Assembly (NCBI GenBank): GCA_023412215.1
Contig: JAEYNX010000003.1
Span: 248,001 to 312,000, forward strand
Source of the DNA: Bacillota bacterium
GTDB taxonomy: Bacteria; Bacillota; Clostridia; Oscillospirales; Ruminococcaceae
DNA: 64,000 nt
Direction of reading: 5' to 3'
Positions 26,616-33,112 of the stretch are shown piece after piece. Positions within the stretch are counted from its first letter, which is position 1. Each line of letters opens with the position of its first letter. Under the pieces are notes generated by a model. The model was not told the DNA's origin. It searched no databases and worked only from the letters and a program-made list of their open reading frames with translations. The translations under genes and the position numbers were made by a program.

Positions 26616-26792
26616 ATGGCAGAAATTCGTATTAAAGATAACGAGTCCCTTGACAGTGCTCTTAGACGTTTTAAAAGACAATGCGCCAGAGCCGGTGTTT
26701 TGCAGGAAGTTCGCAAGAGAGAACACTACGAAAAACCATCCGTTAAGCGCAAGAAGAAGTCGGAGGCTGCACGTAAACGCAAGTTTAAGTAA
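26616..26792 (+). CDS. rpsU: 30S ribosomal protein S21
   Basis: The product has 58 residues: MAEIRIKDNESLDSALRRF, then RQCARAGVLQEVRKREHYEKP and a basic tail ending RKRKFK. This is the S21 pattern and length. The ribosome site is GGAGGG at 26599-26604. S21 helps 30S pairing with mRNA. The gene has its own promoter and terminator. Confidence 0.97.
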   Translation: MAEIRIKDNESLDSALRRFKRQCARAGVLQEVRKREHYEKPSVKRKKKSEAARKRKFK

Positions 26793-26823
26793 GCCGGTGA
26801 CGGGTTACTGTACCTGAAAAAGC

Positions 26824-26851
26824 AAGCGGGCAGATAATGCCCGCTTTTTTT
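26824..26851 (+). terminator. intrinsic terminator of rpsU
   Basis: A 9-bp stem AAGCGGGCA/TGCCCGCTT with loop GATAA runs into seven T. Confidence 0.9.
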
Positions 26852-26900
26852 CTACGTTTTATGCTTGGCGGGCTAAGCCGCCTATGGCAGTCATATATTA

Positions 26901-27006
26901 TACTGAATTTCATTTGAACTGGGGATAAAGCCCTCTTTCTGGGTTTTAAGCCGCCGAATTGCCGTTTAATACCTTACCAAAGGCGGGGTAGAAGAATTAG
27001 CATTCT
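26901..27006. repeat. intergenic element related to those near 5970 and 47059
   Basis: It begins TACTGAATTTC and ends GAAGAATTAGCATTCT, resembling the ends of the 5970 element. It also shares GAATTGCCGTTTAATAC (26956-26972) with a 16-of-17 match at 47088-47104. It occupies most of the 200-base gap before yqeG and has no coding frame. Confidence 0.45.
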
Positions 27007-27052
27007 ATGTAGTGTTTGTCATGCCTGCGCGTGTAAGGAAAGGAGTGCTTTT

Positions 27053-27565
27053 GTGAAGAATAAAAACGTTCCTGATTTGATTCTCGATAAGGTATGGCAG
27101 ATCGACGAGACCGTGCTGCGCCGCCTTGGTGTAAAGGCGCTGATTCTCGACGTGGATAACACCCTTTCCACCCACGGCGCGCCAATGCCCGCGGGCGAGG
27201 TGCTGCCTTGGCTTGAAAAGATGAATACGCTGAAAGTGCCGCTTATGATCCTCTCCAACAACACCCGAAAGCGGGTCATGCCCTTCGCGGAGCGCTTAAA
27301 GCTCGACTTTGTTCATTTTGCCATAAAACCCCTGCCGGGCGGCTTCCGCAAGGCGGCCGCGCGCCTCGGGCTCGCGCCCGCCGAGATCGGCGTGGTGGGT
27401 GACCAGATCTTCACCGATATCCTCGGCGGAAACCTTGCGGGGATGAAGACCATTCTGGTTATGCCGATGGGGGATGCGGGCACGCGTCTTATCAAGCTTA
27501 AACGTTTCTTTGAAAAAAAGTATATCAGCCTTTATTACAAGGGGAAGGACGGGAAAGACCAATGA
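27053..27565 (+). CDS. yqeG: YqeG family HAD-type phosphatase
   Basis: The product has 170 residues and a GTG start after AAAGGAG. HAD motif I is LILDVDNTLSTH (about 32-43), motif II LMILSNNTRKR, and the lysine/acidic motifs lie in IKPLPGGFRKAA and VGVVGDQIFTDI-like text (GVVGDQIFTDI). It is the HAD IIIA subfamily; the B. subtilis member is linked to ribosome assembly, but the substrate is not certain. It overlaps the next gene by four bases. Confidence 0.92.
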   Translation: MKNKNVPDLILDKVWQIDETVLRRLGVKALILDVDNTLSTHGAPMPAGEVLPWLEKMNTLKVPLMILSNNTRKRVMPFAERLKLDFVHFAIKPLPGGFRKAAARLGLAPAEIGVVGDQIFTDILGGNLAGMKTILVMPMGDAGTRLIKLKRFFEKKYISLYYKGKDGKDQ

Positions 27566-28425
27566 GTATACGCTTCGGGCCTGCGGGCAATTCCGACAGC
27601 TTTGCGGCTATGGGCTACAAAAAGAATACCGATATCCCCGCCTACGTGGTGAGGATGGGCCTAAACGCCTACGAGTACCAGTGCGGGCGCGGGGTGAAGA
27701 TTAGCGACGCCTCGGCGGCGCAGCTCGGCGCAAAGGCCAAGGAGCAGGACGTCCAGCTCTCGCTGCACTCGCCCTACTACATCTCGCTTTCGAGCGTGGA
27801 GGAAGAAAAGCGCGCAGCCTCCATCGGCTACATCCTGCAGAGTGCGAAAGCGGTAAGCGCCATGGGCGGCGTGCGCGTGGTGGTGCATTCCGGCTCCGCC
27901 TCGCATATCTCGCGCGAGCAGGCGCTTGCTTATGCCAAAGAGACCCTTCAAAACGCGGCACAAGCGCTGGACGAGCAGGGGTATTCACATATCCGCCTTT
28001 GCCCCGAGGTCATGGGCAAGATTAACCAGCTCGGTACGCTCGACGAGGTGATAGAGCTTTGCAAGGTGGACGAGCGCTTCATCCCCTGCATCGATTTCGG
28101 GCATTACAATGCCCGCACGCTGGGCGGGCTTAAAACCTTTGAGGATTATCAGGAAATCTTTGAGAAGATCGAAAACGGCTTGGGCCTGTCAAGGCTGCGC
28201 GAGTTTCACGCACATTTCTCCAAGATCGAGTACACCTCCAACGGCGGCGAAAAGCGCCACCTGACCTTTGAGGATGAGCTGTACGGGCCGAACTTCGAGC
28301 CGGTGGCCGAGCTGATCGTCAAGAAGGGGTGTTCACCCACCATCATCTGCGAGAGCGCCGGCACGCAGGCCGAGGACGCCAAGGTGATGAGCGATATCTA
28401 CGAGGCATTTGCCGCGAAAGTGTAA
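27562..28425 (+). CDS. endonuclease IV (Nfo)-like TIM-barrel protein
   Basis: The product has 287 residues. The AP endonuclease family 2 metal ligands can be followed along the barrel: LSLHSPYYI (His), VVVHSGSAS (His), LCPEVMGK (Glu), CIDFGHYNAR (Asp, His), REFHAHFSKIEY (His) and IICESAG (Glu). Classical Nfo cuts DNA at abasic sites. This one is more distant than E. coli Nfo, so a repair role is likely but the exact substrate is an inference. It starts inside the end of yqeG (ATGA overlap). Confidence 0.85.
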   Translation: MSIRFGPAGNSDSFAAMGYKKNTDIPAYVVRMGLNAYEYQCGRGVKISDASAAQLGAKAKEQDVQLSLHSPYYISLSSVEEEKRAASIGYILQSAKAVSAMGGVRVVVHSGSASHISREQALAYAKETLQNAAQALDEQGYSHIRLCPEVMGKINQLGTLDEVIELCKVDERFIPCIDFGHYNARTLGGLKTFEDYQEIFEKIENGLGLSRLREFHAHFSKIEYTSNGGEKRHLTFEDELYGPNFEPVAELIVKKGCSPTIICESAGTQAEDAKVMSDIYEAFAAKV

Positions 28426-28483
28426 GAGCTATCCGCGGGTTTAATACGTCAATCTGATTTTTAAACAGAAGGGACGAACGATC

Positions 28484-28948
28484 ATGAACAGAAATATCTT
28501 AGTACTCAACGGCCCGAACCTGAACCTCACCGGCACCCGCAAGCCCGAAATCTACGGCAGCACCACGCTCGCACAGATCAACGAGCGCATTACGCGCTAC
28601 GCGGCCGCCAAGGGCCTTTCCTGCGATTTTTATCAAAGCAACCACGAGGGTGTCCTCATCGATAAAATCCACGAGGCGAGGGGCGTGTACGCGGGGGTGG
28701 TCATCAACGCGGGTGCCTATACCCATTACAGCTACGCCATCCGCGACGCCATCGAGGCGGTGGAGCTGCCCTTTATCGAGGTGCACCTCTCCAATGTCTT
28801 CGCGCGCGACGAGTTCCGAAGCAAGTCGGTGCTTTCGCCGGTGTGCCGCGGGCAGATCAGCGGCTTCGGCGCCGATTCGTATCTGGTTGCCGTCGAAGCG
28901 CTGGCGCTTATCCTCGATCAGCAGGCCGCCGAAAAGCCTAGGTTGTAA
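28484..28948 (+). CDS. aroQ: type II 3-dehydroquinate dehydratase
   Basis: The product has 154 residues. The N-terminus NILVLNGPNLNLTGTRKPEIYGS contains the catalytic tyrosine in EIYG; FYQSNHEGVLIDKIHEA and VINAGAYTHYSYAIRDA carry the substrate-binding and general-base residues, and VHLSNVFARDEFR completes the pocket. It makes 3-dehydroshikimate in aromatic amino-acid synthesis. In Clostridia it is often next to pepQ/M24 and efp, as here. Confidence 0.97.
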   Translation: MNRNILVLNGPNLNLTGTRKPEIYGSTTLAQINERITRYAAAKGLSCDFYQSNHEGVLIDKIHEARGVYAGVVINAGAYTHYSYAIRDAIEAVELPFIEVHLSNVFARDEFRSKSVLSPVCRGQISGFGADSYLVAVEALALILDQQAAEKPRL

Positions 28949-28961
28949 GAAGGAGCGGGAT

Positions 28962-30032
28962 ATGAGTAAGCTTACGGTGCTTATGCAGCGCCTGCCGGAC
29001 AGCGCGGACGCCGCTATTATTGTGTCGCGTCCCAACCGCCGGTACTATCTGGGGTTTGATTCCCACGACGCGGGGCTGTTGTTCGTCACACGCAAAAAGG
29101 CGTATTTTATCATCGATTTTCGATACATCGAAACCGCCCGTTCAAAGGTGAAGGACGCCGAGGTAGTGCTGCAGGAGGACATCGTTGCCCAACTGCGCGA
29201 CCTGTGCAAGCGCCATAACGTAAAAACAGCGGTGGTAGAGACCGGGGCGCTGACGTTAAAGGAGTACGCACGTTTTCAAACCATGCTGCTGTCGGTAAAG
29301 CTCAGTACGGAAAACGAGCTGGATCATACCATCCTTAGGCAGCGCGCGGTAAAAACCCAGGATGAGATCGTGCTGCTCAAAGAAGCCCAGCGGCTGACCG
29401 ACGATACGTTTTCCTATATCATGGGCAGGCTTGCCCCGGGCAGAACCGAAAAAGAGGTAGCGCTCGATATGGAGTTTTACATGCGCTCACAGGGGGCGGA
29501 GGCCGTTTCCTTTGACTTTATTGTGGTGGCGGGCAAAAACAGCTCGCTGCCGCACGGCGTACCCGGCGATAACCGCCTATGCACCGGCGATTTTGTCACG
29601 ATGGACTTTGGCGCGACGGTGGACGGCTACCATGCCGACATGACGCGCACCGTGGCCCTCGGCTCGGTGAGCGAACAGCAGCGCGAGGTCTATGAGACGG
29701 TTTTAAAGGCGCAGCTTGCGGTGCTCGGCGTCGTAAAAGCAGGCGTAAAATGCAACGAGATGGACAAAATAGCAAGGGACATTATTGATGCCGCCGGCTA
29801 CAAGGGCTGCTTCGGCCATGGGTTGGGACACTCGGTGGGTGTAGAGATTCACGAGGAGCCGCGCTTTTCATCGTCCTGCTATGAGGAGGCGCCCGCGGGC
29901 ACTGTGATGACCGTCGAGCCCGGCATCTACCTCGAGGGCCGGTTTGGCGTGCGCATTGAGGATACGGGCGTACTCACCGACACCGGCTATGATAACTTTA
30001 TGACGAGCCCCAAAGAGCTTTTAATCCTTTAA
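28962..30032 (+). CDS. M24 family Xaa-Pro aminopeptidase
   Basis: The product has 356 residues. The frame opens upstream within aroQ, but AAGGAG at 28950-28955 and homology (MSKLTVLMQRLPD) select 28962. The creatinase-like N-domain (1-125) is followed by the pita-bread catalytic domain with metal ligands in TMDFGATVDGYHADMTRT (two Asp), GHGLGHSVGVEIHEEP (His), MTVEPGIYLE (Glu) and VRIEDTG (Glu). It removes N-terminal residues before proline and is usually cytosolic. It lies directly upstream of efp, the factor that helps ribosomes make proline-rich stretches. Confidence 0.93.
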   Translation: MSKLTVLMQRLPDSADAAIIVSRPNRRYYLGFDSHDAGLLFVTRKKAYFIIDFRYIETARSKVKDAEVVLQEDIVAQLRDLCKRHNVKTAVVETGALTLKEYARFQTMLLSVKLSTENELDHTILRQRAVKTQDEIVLLKEAQRLTDDTFSYIMGRLAPGRTEKEVALDMEFYMRSQGAEAVSFDFIVVAGKNSSLPHGVPGDNRLCTGDFVTMDFGATVDGYHADMTRTVALGSVSEQQREVYETVLKAQLAVLGVVKAGVKCNEMDKIARDIIDAAGYKGCFGHGLGHSVGVEIHEEPRFSSSCYEEAPAGTVMTVEPGIYLEGRFGVRIEDTGVLTDTGYDNFMTSPKELLIL

Positions 30033-30171
30033 TGCGGCATATATCAACCTAAAATTGAAAAATAACACTTGAAATGTTTTGCATTTTAATATAAACTTAA
30101 AATGTTATAAACCGACTATCCAGTGCTTGCAATGTGTTTGTGACACTGTAATTTATGGAGGGCATAGTTTT

Positions 30172-30729
30172 ATGATTTCAGCAGGTGAGTTTAGAAACGG
30201 CGTAACGTTTGATATGGACGGCAACGTTGTGCAGATTATTGAGTTCCAGCACGTAAAACCCGGCAAGGGTGCCGCCTTTGTCCGCACAAAGATTAAGAAT
30301 GTTATCACCGGTTCTGTGGTTGAAAGAACCTTCAACCCCACCGAGAAATACCCTTTGGCTGTCATTGAAAGACGCAACATGCAGTACCTGTATAAAGAGG
30401 GCGACCTCTATTATTTCATGGATAACGAAACCTACGAGCAGATGCCCATCAGTGCAAACACATTAAACGACAACTTCAAGTTTGTAAAAGAGAATACCGA
30501 CGTCATGGTTCTTTCCTATAAGGGCAGCGTTTTCGGCGTAGAGCCTCCTTTCTTTATCACCCTTGAGGTTACCCATACCGAGCCCGGCGTGAAGGGCGAC
30601 ACCGCTACCAATACCACAAAGCCCGCCATCTTAGAAACCGGCGCGGAAATCCGCGTGCCCCTTTTCATCAATGAGGGCGAAAAGATTAAGGTAGACACCC
30701 GCGTTGGCGAGTATATGGAAAGAGCTTAA
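30172..30729 (+). CDS. efp: translation elongation factor P
   Basis: The product has 185 residues. GGAGGG at 30157-30162 sets the ATG at 30172 (MISAGEFRNG). The three beta-barrels are typical, and the loop lysine in KPGKGAAF is Lys32, the position modified in other bacteria. EF-P relieves stalling at polyproline. The 139-base gap upstream is AT-rich and probably holds the promoter, but no strong box pair was found. Confidence 0.97.
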   Translation: MISAGEFRNGVTFDMDGNVVQIIEFQHVKPGKGAAFVRTKIKNVITGSVVERTFNPTEKYPLAVIERRNMQYLYKEGDLYYFMDNETYEQMPISANTLNDNFKFVKENTDVMVLSYKGSVFGVEPPFFITLEVTHTEPGVKGDTATNTTKPAILETGAEIRVPLFINEGEKIKVDTRVGEYMERA

Positions 30730-30773
30730 TGTCAATACTTTAGATAAAATACTGTGTAAGGGAGGCTGTTTAA

Positions 30774-31226
30774 ATGACTGTAACCGAAAAAGTTGCATAT
30801 ATCAAAGGCCTGATGGAAGGCCTTGGCATCGATGATTCCACCAAAGAGGGCAAGGTGCTGAAGGCTATGGCCGAAGTGCTGGAGGAGATGGCCGAGAGCG
30901 TTACCGACGTTGAGAGCGAGCTCAGCGAGCTTTACGAGCATGTCGATTCCATCGACGAAGACCTTGGCCTGCTGGAAGATGATTATTACGGCTACGACGA
31001 TGACGAAGACGATGAGTGCTGCTGTGATGATGACGACGAAGACGACGAGGATGATGATGACGAGGAGTTGTACGAGGTTGTATGCCCCAAGTGCGGCGAC
31101 GCCATCTGCATTAACGAGTCGATTGTAGAGAGCGGCTCTATCGATTGCCCGAACTGCGGCGAGAAGCTGGAGTTTGACTTTGATGACGACTGCGATTGCG
31201 AGGACTGCAGCCACAAAGAAGACTAA
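30774..31226 (+). CDS. acidic zinc-ribbon protein, CD1247 N-terminal-domain-like
   Basis: The product has 150 residues. Residues 1-65 are a helical domain (VTEKVAYIKGLMEGLGID...KVLKAMAEVLEEMAESV) as in clostridial CD1247-type proteins. Then comes an extreme acidic tract (roughly 40 Asp/Glu, with three adjacent Cys) and a zinc ribbon with knuckles CPKCG and CPNCG, ending in a further Cys-rich acidic tail (CDCEDCSHK). The function is unknown; the ribbon suggests binding to a nucleic acid or protein. It follows efp by 44 bases and ends at a strong terminator. Confidence 0.85.
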   Translation: MTVTEKVAYIKGLMEGLGIDDSTKEGKVLKAMAEVLEEMAESVTDVESELSELYEHVDSIDEDLGLLEDDYYGYDDDEDDECCCDDDDEDDEDDDDEELYEVVCPKCGDAICINESIVESGSIDCPNCGEKLEFDFDDDCDCEDCSHKED

Positions 31227-31265
31227 CTGCATCACGTAGCGGTCTCATACTAATTCCGAAAAGCA

Positions 31266-31307
31266 GGGACAGGCCGAATGGGTAGCCGTTTGGCCTGCCC
31301 CTTTTTT
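31266..31307 (+). terminator. intrinsic terminator after the acidic protein gene
   Basis: A GGG-CAGGCC arm pairs with GGCCTG-CCC around a 15-base loop and is followed by six T. Confidence 0.85.
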
Positions 31308-31340
31308 ATGGTATCCATTCGAGGAAAGGGGAGACGTCTC

Positions 31341-32414
31341 TTGAAAAAGCGTGTAATGATCGGGATGAGCGGCGGGGTAGACAGCTCGGTGGCGGCGCTG
31401 CTGCTCAAGCAGCAGGGTTATGAGGTGGTGGGCGCTACCTTCAGGCTGTTTAACGAGGGCGACCTGCACCTAAACGGTGAGTCCCGCTGCTGCTCGCTCG
31501 ACGATGTAAACGATGCGCGTCTGGTGTGTGACGCCATCGGTATCCCGCATTATGTGCTCAACTACAAGGAGATGTTCCGTGAGAAGGTCGTGGATGCCTT
31601 TGTGCGGGATTATCTCGCGGGTGTCACCCCCAACCCGTGTATCGCCTGCAACCGCTATATCAAGTTTGAGGCCTTCTTGCAGAAGGCGCAGTCCATGGGT
31701 TTTGACGCGGTCGCCACCGGGCATTACGCAAGGATATTAAAAGACGAAAAAACCGGCCGCTGGGCACTTTACCGTGCCAGCGTAATGAACAAGGACCAGA
31801 GCTATGTGCTCTATCACCTCAACCAGCAGTCGCTGCCAAACACCCTGATGCCGCTCGGGGAGTACGGCAAGGACCGGGTGCGCGCCATTGCGCAGGAAAA
31901 CGGCCTGGTGGTGTCTCATAAGCCCGACAGCCAGGATATCTGCTTTGTGCCGGACGGGGACCACGCGGCGTTTATCGAGCGCTACACGGGCACTGCGCCT
32001 CAAGCAGGTGTGTTTACCGACCGCAGCGGAAAGGTGCTGGGGCGCCACGGCGGGGTGCAGCATTTTACCATTGGGCAGCGCAAGGGCCTGGGGATCAGCC
32101 TCGGCAGGCCCGCCTTTGTGGTGGACATCGACGCCGCCACCAACACCGTCGTGCTGGGGGAGGAGGACGAGGCGTTTTCCGATACCCTGCTTGCGGGCGA
32201 CATCAATATGATGAGCGGCGAGGTAGTGCAGGCCCCCTTTTCCTGCCGGGCAAAGATACGGTATTCGCACAAAGAGGCCCCCGCGGTGGTTTCGCCCGCC
32301 GAAAACGGTTGCCTGAGGGTGGTGTTCGACACCCCGCAGCGCGCCATTACCAAGGGGCAGTCCGTCGTATTTTACAGCGGCGATGAGGTACTGGGCGGCG
32401 GAACGATTGTGTAA
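31341..32414 (+). CDS. mnmA: tRNA-specific 2-thiouridylase
   Basis: The product has 357 residues. The frame extends upstream into the terminator, so the real start is the TTG at 31341 with AAAGGGGAG at 31325-31333. It has the PP-loop ATP site IGMSGGVDSSVAALL, the catalytic cysteine in NPCIACNRYIKF with its partner in SQDICFVPDGDH, and the GRHGGVQHFTIGQRKGLG and beta-barrel tail. It makes s2U34 in Lys, Glu and Gln tRNAs. Confidence 0.97.
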   Translation: MKKRVMIGMSGGVDSSVAALLLKQQGYEVVGATFRLFNEGDLHLNGESRCCSLDDVNDARLVCDAIGIPHYVLNYKEMFREKVVDAFVRDYLAGVTPNPCIACNRYIKFEAFLQKAQSMGFDAVATGHYARILKDEKTGRWALYRASVMNKDQSYVLYHLNQQSLPNTLMPLGEYGKDRVRAIAQENGLVVSHKPDSQDICFVPDGDHAAFIERYTGTAPQAGVFTDRSGKVLGRHGGVQHFTIGQRKGLGISLGRPAFVVDIDAATNTVVLGEEDEAFSDTLLAGDINMMSGEVVQAPFSCRAKIRYSHKEAPAVVSPAENGCLRVVFDTPQRAITKGQSVVFYSGDEVLGGGTIV

Positions 32415-32453
32415 GTTCTGCCGCAAATGTTTTAAAATTTTTGCGCTTTGATA

Positions 32454-32483
32454 TTGACAGGTAATCTGATTTTATGATATTAT
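32454..32483 (+). promoter_or_regulatory. promoter upstream of tRNA-Leu
   Basis: TTGACA at 32454-32459, an 18-base spacer and TATTAT at 32478-32483. The expected start is about 155 bases before the tRNA. Confidence 0.7.
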
Positions 32484-32489
32484 AGAACA

Positions 32490-32646
32490 CGCGATAATTC
32501 TTACGCGGATCTTGAAAGTCAAGAAAATCAAAGAGTGATAAAATCGGGTTTTCCCGTTTTTATATCGCGGATCAGGCTGAAATTTAGTAAGCCCCGCCTC
32601 GGAGCTCTTCCTGCCGGGTAAAAATGGTGGAAGAATAATTTAATGT
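32490..32646 (+). promoter_or_regulatory. long leader before tRNA-Leu with a terminator-like hairpin
   Basis: The leader contains CTTGA/TCAAG, a CGGG-TTTT-CCCG hairpin followed by five T (32545-32561), and GCGATA/TATCGC arms flanking these. It may be a short separate RNA ending at 32561 or an attenuated tRNA leader. No known RNA family was recognised. Confidence 0.4.
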
Positions 32647-32733
32647 GCGGATATGGCGGAATTGGCAGACGCGCTAGATTCAGGTTCTAGTGAGCTTACG
32701 CTCATACAGGTTCAAGTCCTGCTATCCGCACCA
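32647..32733 (+). tRNA. tRNA-Leu (anticodon CAG)
   Basis: The gene is 87 bases with an encoded CCA. The acceptor arms are GCGGATA and TATCCGC, the discriminator base is A, and the anticodon stem CTAGA/TCTAG encloses TTCAGGT with CAG at 32681-32683. The long class II variable arm (TGAGCTTACGCTCA) and TTCAAGT T-loop are typical of Leu. Confidence 0.97.
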
Positions 32734-32738
32734 CCAGT

Positions 32739-32772
32739 GCAGAGGAGCTTACGAAAGTAGGCTCCTCTGTGC
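32739..32772 (+). other. hairpin downstream of tRNA-Leu
   Basis: GCAGAGGAGC pairs with GCTCCTCTG(T)GC around a 12-base loop. It has no T-run, so it is only a possible terminator or processing signal. Confidence 0.5.
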
Positions 32773-33112
32773 TATCAAGAGGAAAAATGAGGTTTCTTCT
32801 GTTCGCAAGCTTTTATAGTGCCATGCCCTTTTTATAATTGACGCATAGTACAGTACTTGATTATAACTTGCTGGACATGACATCGTATATCATTGATATT
32901 CAAGCCTGTAGATTACTGGGGTTGATCGCCAACGCGCATTTCTGAGCTGTTTTTCGACATGTAACGCCATATTCAACCATAACATATATTAATATTAGGT
33001 ACATCCATGCAAAATCAAGATGTACGCATGTTATAGAACATTGATTTTTGCTTGATAAGAATCCGAAAGGTTAAATATCACTGATCACTTTTAGTAAATT
33101 GGAGGATTTGTG
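32773..33112 (+). other. AT-rich non-coding gap before the collagen-like gene
   Basis: No gene is seen. It contains AATATTAGGTACAT at about 32990-33004, the same 14 bases as the end of the second repeat copy at about 21333-21346, and here followed by a GTACATC/GATGTAC inverted repeat. CATAACATA (32978-32986) and CATATATTA (32983-32991) resemble the CATA-N3-TA -10 box of late sporulation sigma factors, without a convincing -35. GGAGG at 33101-33105 is the ribosome site. Confidence 0.45.

Noticed and set aside
30732..31235. Hydrophobic 167-codon frame antisense to the acidic protein gene
   Set aside because: It is the complement of Asp/Glu codons (giving Val/Ile/Leu), and has no ribosome site or homology.
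32647..32733. tRNA-Leu as an active integration site for a mobile island
   Set aside because: No integrase gene and no repeated tRNA 3' end were seen downstream within the window.
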